A program made the translations under genes and the position numbers. Below are positions 7,221 to 14,485 of a stretch of DNA of 17,246 nt, one piece after another; position 1 is the stretch's first letter; each line of letters opens with the position of its first letter. The stretch is from NCBI GenBank assembly GCA_947468255.1, contig CANIMM010000038.1:1-17246 (forward strand), given 5' to 3'. Source of the stretch: Chitinophagaceae bacterium (GTDB lineage: Bacteria > Bacteroidota > Bacteroidia > Chitinophagales > Chitinophagaceae). The notes under the pieces are model-generated. The model worked only from the letters and a program-made list of their open reading frames with translations, was not told the origin of the DNA and ran no database searches.

Positions 7221-8270
7221 ATGTTTTCACAAAAAAATCTTTCCCCGCAGCAGTTATCCGCTACTACCGCCTTTATTATTTCCTTACCCTTTGTTATAGG
7301 TAGTTATTTTCTTCAACCGGCATGGTGGATTCCGCTAGTTTGCTTTGGTGTTATATTCAGTGCCAGTTATGGGCTTATCCTATTTATGGTGCAAAGTTTT
7401 GTATACCGTAAAATAAAACTCATCTACAAATTAATTTATCAAACAAAGGCAAGTAAGCGGGAAGATTTTTATTACAAAAATATATTGCCCCAAAAAAGCA
7501 TTGATGAGGTAAGGAAAGATGTGGAAAATTGGGCACACCAACGAAAGGCGGAAATAGAAGTGTTGCAACAAAATGAAGCTTACCGAAAAGAATTTCTGCA
7601 AAATTTATCGCATGAATTGAAGACCCCCATTTTTGCTATTCAAGGCTATGTAGATACCTTGCTAAATGGAGCACTTGATAATCCAGAAGTGAATAAAAAA
7701 TTTCTCGCAAGCACTGGCAGAAATATTGAACGGCTAGTAAATCTGGTGGACGACCTAGATGAAATTTCAAAATTGGAAGGAGGGGAATTGCTTTTAGACA
7801 AAACTAATTTTGTAATTCAAGATCTGGTGAAAGAAGTGTTTGAATCACTTTCCATCAAAGCTGAGGATAAACAAATCAAAATGGGTATTAAAAAAGGTTG
7901 TGAAGTAGCACTTTCTGTATTTGCCGATAAGGAAAAAATCCGACAAGTATTAACCAATTTGATTGACAATAGCAATAAGTATGGCAAAACCAACGGGGTG
8001 ATTGAAGCCAGTGTGTACAAAATTGACGGAAAAAAAATATTAATAGAAATCAGTGATGATGGATCAGGTATTGCAGAGGAGCATTTGGGGAGGATTTTTG
8101 AACGTTTTTACAGAACGGATTTGGCAAGAAGCAGAAAAGTAGGTGGCAGTGGACTAGGTCTGGCCATTTGTAAACATATTATTGAAGCACACCAGCAAAC
8201 GATACATGTAAGAAGCACCATTGATGTAGGGACCACCTTTGGCTTTACGCTAGAAAGCAAGAAAGAGTAA
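7221..8270 (+). CDS. PhoR-like sensor histidine kinase with minimal sensor
   Basis: This 349-residue inner-membrane kinase is the probable partner of the preceding regulator. Two membrane helices (about 13-31 and 36-60) are joined by a loop of only a few residues, so there is almost no extracytoplasmic sensor. A linker helix (about 61-125) leads to the H-box FLQNLSHELKTP with the phosphorylated H131. The following text, GYVDTLLNGALDNPEVNKKFL and RLVNLVDDLDEISKLE, resembles Bacillus and E. coli PhoR. The ATPase domain shows the N-box NLIDNSNKYG (N250), G1 DDGSG (280-284), F-box RIFERFYR (291-298) and G2 GGSGLGLAI (308-316). The start ATG has an AGGAAAA site just upstream. It converges on a small lipoprotein gene 17 bp away. 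Pho function is inferred from similarity and from the Pho-box-like array in the window. Confidence 0.92.
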   Translation: MFSQKNLSPQQLSATTAFIISLPFVIGSYFLQPAWWIPLVCFGVIFSASYGLILFMVQSFVYRKIKLIYKLIYQTKASKREDFYYKNILPQKSIDEVRKDVENWAHQRKAEIEVLQQNEAYRKEFLQNLSHELKTPIFAIQGYVDTLLNGALDNPEVNKKFLASTGRNIERLVNLVDDLDEISKLEGGELLLDKTNFVIQDLVKEVFESLSIKAEDKQIKMGIKKGCEVALSVFADKEKIRQVLTNLIDNSNKYGKTNGVIEASVYKIDGKKILIEISDDGSGIAEEHLGRIFERFYRTDLARSRKVGGSGLGLAICKHIIEAHQQTIHVRSTIDVGTTFGFTLESKKE

Positions 8271-8287
8271 GCTTTTTACCCAACTAG

Positions 8288-8692
8288 CTATTTTCTAATA
8301 GAAGCAATCAATTCTTTTGCCGCGACGGATAAATTCGTAGCCTGCGATTTTCCATTTAGTACAAAAGAAAAGTAAGTGCAGCCCGTTGTATTCATACCAA
8401 AGTTAATGTCCTGTATCACTTTGTTCATTTTAAAAAAATGCATTGATCCGTCCAATCCACAGCCATAGTTCATCTTCGCATTTGTCTGCGAAATAAAATT
8501 GCTGAGTTGATTAATGGTTTGCTGATCGCGAATGATTGTTACCGCCACTACCGTATCCATTGTGCCATCCCCTTTAAAGTAATTGATTGCTACGCTATCA
8601 GAATTCGATATACGCTGATTGATGGCCTCATTAGAATGAGTGCAAGAAACTGTAACTATAAGTACGTATAATAATAGCGCGTAATTTTTCAT
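8288..8692 (-). CDS. Small hypothetical lipoprotein
   Basis: This 134-residue protein has a short hydrophobic signal and a lipobox VTVSC, so C17 would be lipidated. The next residues are THSNE, with no immediately obvious inner-membrane retention signal. The rest (about 30-134) looks like a small alpha/beta domain with two cysteines (NYGCGLDGS and NTTGCTYF) that could form a disulfide. I do not recognise the family and infer no function. A TATCTTTA box ends four bases before the ATG, so the transcript may be leaderless. The gene converges on the histidine kinase, and its upstream side borders a minus-strand terminator. Confidence 0.8.
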   Translation of the reverse strand: MKNYALLLYVLIVTVSCTHSNEAINQRISNSDSVAINYFKGDGTMDTVVAVTIIRDQQTINQLSNFISQTNAKMNYGCGLDGSMHFFKMNKVIQDINFGMNTTGCTYFSFVLNGKSQATNLSVAAKELIASIRK

Positions 8693-8696
8693 GCAA

Positions 8697-8704
8697 TAAA
8701 GATA
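8697..8704 (-). promoter_or_regulatory. -7-like box giving a predicted leaderless transcript
   Basis: The minus strand reads TATCTTTA, then TTGC, then the lipoprotein ATG. The box has one mismatch from TAnnTTTG. The spacing of four bases to the start codon is identical to that of the ABC exporter promoter at 3964-3971. Confidence 0.4.
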
Positions 8705-8736
8705 CTGCTTCAGAAAAGTTTTTTGGTGCCTCCGCT

Positions 8737-8769
8737 AAAAAAACCACCCTATTAAGAATAATGGGTGGT
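8737..8769 (-). terminator. Second Rho-independent terminator downstream of the beta-helix lipoprotein gene
   Basis: On the minus strand the arms ACCACCC-ATT (from 8769) and AATAGGGTGGT pair with a single bulged base around a short loop. They are followed by seven T residues (complement of 8737-8743). It lies about 125 bp beyond the first terminator, so it is either a backup terminator or the end of an unrecognised short transcript. A further small hairpin (8772-8793, TAAGCAT with ATGCTTA) lies immediately upstream in the transcript. Confidence 0.65.
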
Positions 8770-8892
8770 GGTAAGCATGAGAATAAATGCTTATTGCTTA
8801 AGGAAATTAAAATTAATCACTTTAAAATGAACTCGTCCTAAACCCGTATTACCATTAAGTTAAAAAATAGAGAATGCGTTAAAAAATGTTTT

Positions 8893-8924
8893 AAAAGAAA
8901 AAGGAGCCGCAATTAGCGACTCCT
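8893..8924 (-). terminator. Rho-independent terminator of the TonB receptor/beta-helix operon
   Basis: On the minus strand AGGAGTCGC and GCGGCTCCT form a 9-bp stem (one G-U pair) around a 5-nt loop, followed by a T-rich tract TTTTCTTTT. It starts about 20 bp after the stop codon of the beta-helix lipoprotein gene. Confidence 0.85.
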
Positions 8925-8945
8925 CATAAAAAAAGTTTAATCAAA

Positions 8946-10418
8946 TTATTTTGCAAAGCTTGTCCAACCCTTGTACCAGTTAGCATATTCGCCCGATGGA
9001 GCAATACCACCGATGAAATCTACTTTTTTGATGAAGGTCCGCGCCACCAAAATAGGATCATCAAAATGGGTGTTAGTGGCAGAAGGTATTACCACTGCAG
9101 AATTACCGAATGGACCAAAATCAGGATTTACATAATCAAAAGGCCTTGTATACGTATTTTGATCAGTCGTTTGAGTGATAATTTTGTTTTTCGTATTGGA
9201 GGTAAACCAGGTGCTGATTGATGTTGGATTTTTTCCTGTAGGTGCTGAAGTACTAGCTGTATAATCTACCGGTGTTTTGCAACTGATCAATAAAATACCG
9301 CTTAATTGCAATGTGCCCGCTGTGATATTCAAATCAGTTGGAGCTCCCAAACCTGCATCGATTAAAATACCTTTTGCCCATCCTACAAAAGCAGAATTGA
9401 AAATTGAAATCGATGAATTTCTTCTAATCTGAACTGCTGCACCCAAATAATTACTATTTCCTATATTACTTTGAGTAGCCTGTGGGCCAAAAGAGGATAT
9501 ATTGCAAAAAACTGCATTGGTCTTTGGAGTCAACGAGCTTCCTGCTCCATCATTGTCGCTTTCAAAACTCTCTGATTTTGAAACGTCTGCAATGGAAGAG
9601 TCCCTAATAACCAAACCAAACTGAACAGAACCACTAAATCCATTGTCCGTATCAAAATCGTCATCCTGTGTTTTGTAAGCAATCAGGTATTTGCAGTTCA
9701 CCGAACCGCCAAACCACTCATAGGCATCGTCCTTGGCATAAGAAACCTGGATATGATCGATGGTGGTTCCACTACCAACACAAGCCATGGTAAGACTGTT
9801 GATTTCCTGGTTGGGTAAAAATGCATATCCCGCATAATCAATACGAACATACTGCAAAGTGCCAGAATTGTCATCATTTACCGGAGTGGGTACCAATGCG
9901 TCGCCAGACCCTGCCAATCCATCCCCTGCAGCATTGTTAAATCCACCTTCAGGAATGTACAATCCAGCTGCTCCTCCATTACTAGAATTAATAGCTGCTT
10001 TACCTAACAACTCAATTCCGCCCCAATCACCCGATACCGGTGTAGGTGAAGCGGAGGTGAAAATAATTGGTTTTTCCAAAGTACCCACTGCCATTAGCTT
10101 AGCGCCCCGTTTGATAATCAAAGCGGCTGTTGAAGTACCTGAATAGGCCCCCTTAACGGTTGCTCCTGCTTCTACTGTTAAAGTAACGCCTGCATCCACA
10201 TATACCAATCCGGATAAGAAATTGTTATTAACTGCAAACAAAGTTGTATCCTTGGTAACATGACCAGACAAGGTGATTGTTTTTGCCACTACAGTGGTAA
10301 CCACCGGAACTGGAGCTGGAATCTCTACAATAATTGGCTCTCCGTCTGTTTCGATCTTACGACAAGCTGTGATACTAACTGTAGTTAAAGCTGCCATGTA
10401 AAAAATGTACTTTTTCAT
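8946..10418 (-). CDS. Outer-membrane lipoprotein with parallel beta-helix fold, partner of the upstream TonB receptor
   Basis: This 490-residue protein has a lipobox SITAC (C19), followed by a proline-rich linker (about 30-41). Repeated short strands with Gly/Asn turns run through about 48-390, for example YVDAGVTLTVEAGATVKG, ALIIKRGAKLMAVGTLEKPIIF and GDWGGIELLGKAAI, typical of a right-handed parallel beta-helix. Acidic loops at 251-260 (QDDDFDTDNG) and 284-291 (SFESDNDG) could bind calcium or another cation. It has no SusD-type helical repeats. It follows a TonB-dependent receptor by 31 bp and ends at a terminator, so the pair is an operon. By analogy with SusC/SusD it is probably a surface-exposed binding or capping subunit. 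The substrate is inferred, not seen; the upstream Pho-box-like array suggests a phosphorus compound. Confidence 0.82.
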   Translation of the reverse strand: MKKYIFYMAALTTVSITACRKIETDGEPIIVEIPAPVPVVTTVVAKTITLSGHVTKDTTLFAVNNNFLSGLVYVDAGVTLTVEAGATVKGAYSGTSTAALIIKRGAKLMAVGTLEKPIIFTSASPTPVSGDWGGIELLGKAAINSSNGGAAGLYIPEGGFNNAAGDGLAGSGDALVPTPVNDDNSGTLQYVRIDYAGYAFLPNQEINSLTMACVGSGTTIDHIQVSYAKDDAYEWFGGSVNCKYLIAYKTQDDDFDTDNGFSGSVQFGLVIRDSSIADVSKSESFESDNDGAGSSLTPKTNAVFCNISSFGPQATQSNIGNSNYLGAAVQIRRNSSISIFNSAFVGWAKGILIDAGLGAPTDLNITAGTLQLSGILLISCKTPVDYTASTSAPTGKNPTSISTWFTSNTKNKIITQTTDQNTYTRPFDYVNPDFGPFGNSAVVIPSATNTHFDDPILVARTFIKKVDFIGGIAPSGEYANWYKGWTSFAK

Positions 10419-10449
10419 ATTTTCCCTTTTGTGATTTTAAAACTTTCTA

Positions 10450-13230
10450 TTAAAATGAATAATTGAATGATATACTGACGGTGGTTCCAAATTTCCTGGT
10501 GAATCGATAGGCGTCTGTTCCCAACTGAAAACCGGTATCACTATCCTTGTTTTGGTAGAAATATTGCTTTTTGTTTAAAATGTCCGATACGTTCAATTTG
10601 ATTTCACCTTTTTTAGCTGCTACTTTTTTAGCCAACTGGAAATCCAGTACAGGTCTGGAAGCCTCCCAGATGTCCGGGGCACCGCCACCGCCACTTGCCG
10701 GGATATCTCCCACCAAGTAAATGCGTTTTCCTATTTGGTTGTACAAGAAAGTGGCACTCAAACCTGCTTTTTCATAGTCGTACATCAAGCCCACGTTGAG
10801 CAAATAGGGCGACTGGCCTTGCAATGGACGGGCGATATTGCGCTTAGAATCTGTAACCTGGCTTTTGATATACGCTCCATTGGCTTGAAGGGTAAAATTG
10901 CGGAGTGCATCCACCCTGTCCAGTTTCTTTCTAAATTCCAATTCAACCCCATAAGCAGTGGCTTTGTCAGGATTTTGAAATTCAAAAATGGCGCCTCCTT
11001 GTTGCAGGTTCTGCTCAATGGGTTTGTCAAAATATTTGTAAAAAACACCCACCGTTAGGGCTTCCCCTGTGCGAGGATATACTTCGTACCGAAGATCTGC
11101 ATTGGTCATTTTGGTGCGAATTAAATTGGGATTTCCCTGAACTGCCGAGTTTAATTCAAAATCGTACAAGGTAAGGGCAGCCAATTCCCTCAACTCCGGC
11201 CGTATCACTGTTTGAGAACCTGTCAGGCGCAGATTAGTCTTATCATTTAATTTTAGCGTAGCATTTACCCCTGGCAAAAAGTCCAGCTGCTCGGTATGTT
11301 TGTGCCGATCGTCCCACTTTTTAACAGACCCCAACAACTGGTCAAAATTTTCGGCACGTAATCCCCAAACCAATCTTAACTTATTGGACAACTGGTTATC
11401 GAATTGCAAAAATCCAGCATTCAAAATGGTGTTAGCCATATACCTGAAATTCCGGTTGTTGATAGAATTGAAAGCAAATAAATTACTTGATGAAGCACCA
11501 TTGCCAAAGTTGGCAGGTGCAAATATTTGATCAATCGGCAACTGCCTTAGTACTGAATTATCTAAAGGCAAATAATTAGCAAAAAGCTGGGCATCAAAAA
11601 GACGGTCCTTTACTTGAAGCATATAGCCTGACTTAACGGTCTGCTTTTGACCAAAAAGATTGAAATTGTAAGCTAGATCACCACCGGCTGTATAAATATA
11701 GTCATTGAGGGTTTGAAAAACCCTGCTTCCGCTTTCTTGTGCAAGTGAATTGCCTACTAGAAAAGCAAATGGATTTTGAGTGCCGGATGCTCGGGTGTAT
11801 TGGAAACGCTTTTGATCAGGACTAAAGCCATCCAAGATATTGAAGGCGCCATACCACTTCAGTTTCAAAGGGTTGCTAATATTGTGTTCCCCAGAGACTT
11901 GAGTGGTTAAAAAAGTATTTTGCTTAAAGGCAATTTCACCACCCTTCACATCGTCTCCGGTTACATCATTGATTCCATTACGTTGAGTCAAATAATCGTT
12001 GGTATTAACATTGACAATTGCCTTGGCTGAAATTTTGTTTTTTGGATTCAACTGCATGGTTAAACTTGCCAAACCGCCCACAGTTACCTCCTGCGCATAG
12101 CGATTGTCATCATAACTATATTGCTGACTAAAAACACTATTTTCAAGTGATTGCATGCGATTCAAAATGGCAATATAGCGACTGTTACGGTTGTAGTTGA
12201 TGCCCATGATGCCACCAATTTTTTTACTTAATAATTTACCAGAAAAACCGCCATTTAACTGAAAAGAGGTATTGGGCCTTGCCATTTGAGCGGTTGCTGC
12301 CCAATTGTTGGCCATTTCCTTTCCTACTGTGGCTCTTTGACTTGGCGTGGAGAGTGAAAATGCAGACTTAGTGGTGTAGCTTGCCGGCAATGCCCTGGCG
12401 CCGTCGTCGATACCCAACCAGTCCAGCTTGCCCCCCTTTGCAGTGTAGAAGTCTTTTCCAATGGTTTGGGTGTTAAAGCCCGTTCCGATTTGGATATTGA
12501 AGAAGTTTTTAGTAGGGATATCCTTGGTGTTTACCTGTACCAGTCCGCCCGCCCATTCGCCCGGCAATTCAGGAACAAATGCCTTGTTAATAATGATATT
12601 ATCTATCATCGAAGCGGGAATAATATCAAACGAAAATGTTTTTCTGTCAGGCTCTGTACTGGTCAATAACACCCCATTTAGCATGGCTTGGTTGTAGCGG
12701 TCGGCCAAGCCTCTTATGACCAAAAATTTTCCATCAATTAAACTTGCACCCGGGGTACGCTTTAGTACCTCCCCTGTATTTTTATCCGGACTTCTACGGA
12801 TGGCTTCTGCTGAGATTACAGATGCTACGGTGTTGGTGTTTTTTTGAAAACTGATCATTGCATTCACCGTTTCCTTCTTAGCCGAGCTGGCCCTAACTAC
12901 TACTGCATCACCGGTACTCATTTTAGCAGATAAAGAAATATCAAGATGAGCAATTCCATCTGCCCCTAACTCCACCTCCGTTACCTCCTTAGTTTCGTAA
13001 TTGGTGGAACTAATAACAAGGATATACTTTTTCCCAATTTCTGCGTTTAATATAAATCTACCTTCCAAATCGGTGGCAATACCCTTACCGCTTGCTTTAT
13101 TAATAACAGAGATGCCCGCAATTGGACTTCCTGATTTCGAATCAGTTATTTTCCCTTCAATTTTTCCCTTTTGAGCAAAGGAGCCATAAGAAAGGGTGAA
13201 AAAAATCGCTATTAGTGCCAAGAATCTCAT
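10450..13230 (-). CDS. TonB-dependent outer-membrane receptor (not SusC-type)
   Basis: This 926-residue protein has a signal peptide ending SFAQ (1-20). A carboxypeptidase-regulatory-like domain follows (about 23-101, KIEGKITDSKSGSPIAGISV, then IATDLEGRF). The plug spans about 128-237 and includes VLKRTPGASLIDGKFLVIRG and PELPGEWAGGLVQVNT. The remainder is a beta-barrel ending in phenylalanine (SISFNYSF). Such receptors import substrates across the outer membrane using TonB energy. It lacks SusC hallmarks, and its operon partner is a beta-helix lipoprotein rather than SusD. Upstream are a -7-like box (13247-13254) and six 11-bp Pho-box-like units (13260-13325), which suggests control by a PhoB/PhoP-type regulator and a phosphorus-containing substrate. 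Iron or another nutrient remains possible, since receptor sequence alone does not give the ligand. Confidence 0.94.
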   Translation of the reverse strand: MRFLALIAIFFTLSYGSFAQKGKIEGKITDSKSGSPIAGISVINKASGKGIATDLEGRFILNAEIGKKYILVISSTNYETKEVTEVELGADGIAHLDISLSAKMSTGDAVVVRASSAKKETVNAMISFQKNTNTVASVISAEAIRRSPDKNTGEVLKRTPGASLIDGKFLVIRGLADRYNQAMLNGVLLTSTEPDRKTFSFDIIPASMIDNIIINKAFVPELPGEWAGGLVQVNTKDIPTKNFFNIQIGTGFNTQTIGKDFYTAKGGKLDWLGIDDGARALPASYTTKSAFSLSTPSQRATVGKEMANNWAATAQMARPNTSFQLNGGFSGKLLSKKIGGIMGINYNRNSRYIAILNRMQSLENSVFSQQYSYDDNRYAQEVTVGGLASLTMQLNPKNKISAKAIVNVNTNDYLTQRNGINDVTGDDVKGGEIAFKQNTFLTTQVSGEHNISNPLKLKWYGAFNILDGFSPDQKRFQYTRASGTQNPFAFLVGNSLAQESGSRVFQTLNDYIYTAGGDLAYNFNLFGQKQTVKSGYMLQVKDRLFDAQLFANYLPLDNSVLRQLPIDQIFAPANFGNGASSSNLFAFNSINNRNFRYMANTILNAGFLQFDNQLSNKLRLVWGLRAENFDQLLGSVKKWDDRHKHTEQLDFLPGVNATLKLNDKTNLRLTGSQTVIRPELRELAALTLYDFELNSAVQGNPNLIRTKMTNADLRYEVYPRTGEALTVGVFYKYFDKPIEQNLQQGGAIFEFQNPDKATAYGVELEFRKKLDRVDALRNFTLQANGAYIKSQVTDSKRNIARPLQGQSPYLLNVGLMYDYEKAGLSATFLYNQIGKRIYLVGDIPASGGGGAPDIWEASRPVLDFQLAKKVAAKKGEIKLNVSDILNKKQYFYQNKDSDTGFQLGTDAYRFTRKFGTTVSISFNYSF

Positions 13231-13246
13231 GCTGTAAATATTTAAG

Positions 13247-13254
13247 CAAAGAGA
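13247..13254 (-). promoter_or_regulatory. -7-like box for the TonB receptor operon
   Basis: The minus strand reads TCTCTTTG, one mismatch from TAnnTTTG, 16 bp before the ATG at 13230. The Pho-box-like array ends 5 bp upstream, covering the place of a -33 element. That arrangement is expected for an activator-dependent promoter. Confidence 0.5.
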
Positions 13255-13259
13255 CTACT

Positions 13260-13325
13260 TAGATGTTACGCGAAAGTGAAGGGAATGTTACGGAAATGTT
13301 ATCCGTAGGTTAAGGAAATGTTACG
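13260..13325 (-). promoter_or_regulatory. Six 11-bp direct units, candidate Pho-box array
   Basis: Read on the minus strand from 13325, six contiguous 11-bp units follow with no gap: CGTAACATTTC, CTTAACCTACG, GATAACATTTC, CGTAACATTCC, CTTCACTTTCG, CGTAACATCTA. Units 1, 3, 4 and 6 share TAACAT at the same position. Unit 2 keeps TAAC, and unit 5 keeps only scattered matches. The start-to-start distances of the strong cores are 22, 11 and 22 bp. PhoB of E. coli and PhoP of Bacillus subtilis bind direct repeats in exactly this 11-bp phase, the latter with TTAACA-like cores. Six units would seat three regulator dimers. The array lies 30 bp upstream of the TonB receptor ATG and touches no other promoter in the window. 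The binding protein is inferred. Confidence 0.75.
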
Positions 13326-13491
13326 TTGAGTGGCAACAATTGAATTAAATACAGTAAAATTTAGTAAACCGATACCTGAAAAAAAGGGATACTTATTTAG
13401 AAAAGCCTTGAAACCTACAAAGTGCGTTGAAAGTAAAATTGGAAGAACGAGTACGAATTATACCGAAAAAAATTGCTTGCTTACTATAATA
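13326..13491. other. Intergenic stretch without a recognised gene
   Basis: Together with the array and terminator on either side this makes a gap of about 309 bp (13231-13539) without a gene. This part is AT-rich and I see no RNA gene, promoter box or additional 11-bp unit in it. A plus-strand reading frame through here can only begin at a TTG, runs across the terminator and has no protein-like composition, so I do not call it. Confidence 0.6.
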
Positions 13492-13563
13492 ACTTATATA
13501 AGTAAAAAGGGACTGCAAATTGCAGTCCCTTTAAAAATATTAAGGCCTAGGACTTATATAAGT
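13492..13563. repeat. Duplicated 12-bp palindrome flanking a terminator
   Basis: The perfect palindrome ACTTATATAAGT occurs at 13492-13503 and again at 13552-13563, exactly 60 bp apart, on either side of the terminator hairpin. The second copy lies inside the last codons of the SusE-like gene. The role is unknown and it may be chance in AT-rich DNA. Confidence 0.5.
13504..13532 (-). terminator. Rho-independent terminator of the SusCDE-like operon
   Basis: AAAGGGACTGC (13506-13516) pairs perfectly with GCAGTCCCTTT (13522-13532) around a 5-nt loop, with a run of five T on the minus strand after the stem. It begins about 8 bp after the stop codon of the SusE-like gene, so it ends that operon. 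The plus strand has only TTT after the stem, so it is probably one-directional. Confidence 0.85.
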
Positions 13564-14457
13564 TAAGTCGTCAAAGAAAGCTCGAAGTGGATTGCCATTG
13601 TAATTCCAATCTACCGTAATTTTTTTAGTAGCCGGATCAAACTTGCTAACCCTGCTTCCTGCTCCTGTAAACATTGTAATAACAGTGGTGTTTGGAGGAT
13701 TATTAAACACACTGGTAACAAGATCCGTAGTGGTATTAAAAACAATAACTGGAGCGATTGAGTTGCCATACCAACTTACTTGACCTACACCAGTTCCAAT
13801 AGGATGTCCGTAATCTTTTTGTTTTGGCCAGTAAAAAATAACAGAATTTGCACCTTTAGTAACTAGATGAATTTCTACATCATAGGGGAAAGTATATGGA
13901 ACTCGATTGTGATTGCCTTTTAAATTATAAACACCATCATATTTATTCTTTATTGAAAATCCGATTACCATTTTACCCATATTACCTGCAACCGCATATC
14001 CGCCATCTACACTGGTTATTTCAATTCCCACTCCATAAGCAACAGTAGGATCTAGCACGATAGAATTAAGTATGACTAATTTTAACGCCGTTGTGAAGTT
14101 TTCTCCTGCCTTAATAACCGCGTCCATTGTGCTTAAACTATAAGAACCGGTAGGTAAAGGAGTCAGGGATTTGTCTTTCACTGCGGCATCGCTAAAAGCT
14201 AGTTTTACATGTACATCTGTTTTAGCAACTCCACCACCTTCAATGGTTAAAGTAGGTCCTGCTACTGTAAGTGCTTCAGCTTGACCGGTAATGCCTACTA
14301 CAACAGGGCTAATGGTAGCCTGAGTGAGTGCAACAGCTTTAAGGTCTGTAATATCAATGCCGTACTGTTTATCTTCATAGCCCTTATCTTTCAAGCATCC
14401 CGTAGCAAACAGCATAACCGAAGCAGCGAGTACAATAAATAATGATATTTTTTTCAT
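13540..14457 (-). CDS. SusE-position surface lipoprotein (DUF1735-like)
   Basis: This 305-residue lipoprotein has a lipobox FATGC (C21). Its first half (about 30-170) looks like the immunoglobulin-like DUF1735 / BT_3987 N-terminal domain. Visible features are VHVKLAFSDAAV, a long segment on default values (LPTGSYSL and MDAVIKAGENFTTALKLVIL), then AYGVGIEITSVDGGYAVAGNMGKMVIGF. The second half (about 172-305) begins NKYDGVYNLKG and resembles DUF4361-type C-terminal domains. Such proteins accompany SusC/SusD pairs and help bind the glycan or peptide at the cell surface. It is the last gene of the operon, 28 bp after the SusD-like gene and just before a strong terminator. The ligand is unknown. 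Confidence 0.85.
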   Translation of the reverse strand: MKKISLFIVLAASVMLFATGCLKDKGYEDKQYGIDITDLKAVALTQATISPVVVGITGQAEALTVAGPTLTIEGGGVAKTDVHVKLAFSDAAVKDKSLTPLPTGSYSLSTMDAVIKAGENFTTALKLVILNSIVLDPTVAYGVGIEITSVDGGYAVAGNMGKMVIGFSIKNKYDGVYNLKGNHNRVPYTFPYDVEIHLVTKGANSVIFYWPKQKDYGHPIGTGVGQVSWYGNSIAPVIVFNTTTDLVTSVFNNPPNTTVITMFTGAGSRVSKFDPATKKITVDWNYNGNPLRAFFDDLTYISPRP

Positions 14458-14485
14458 TTTAAAAATTTTAAAAATTTTCTATAAT

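Noticed and set aside
10735..11058. Plus- and minus-strand open frames inside the TonB receptor gene, including one of 107 codons
   Set aside because: They are alternate-frame shadows of a strongly supported receptor gene, with no ribosome sites or recognisable domains.
13260..13325. CRISPR or satellite repeat
   Set aside because: The units are 11 bp with no spacers and degenerate at fixed positions, which fits regulator half-sites better.
13330..13566. Plus-strand 78-codon open frame between the two receptor operons
   Set aside because: Its only start is TTG, it runs through a clear terminator hairpin and into the antisense of the SusE-like gene, it has no ribosome site, and its composition is not protein-like.
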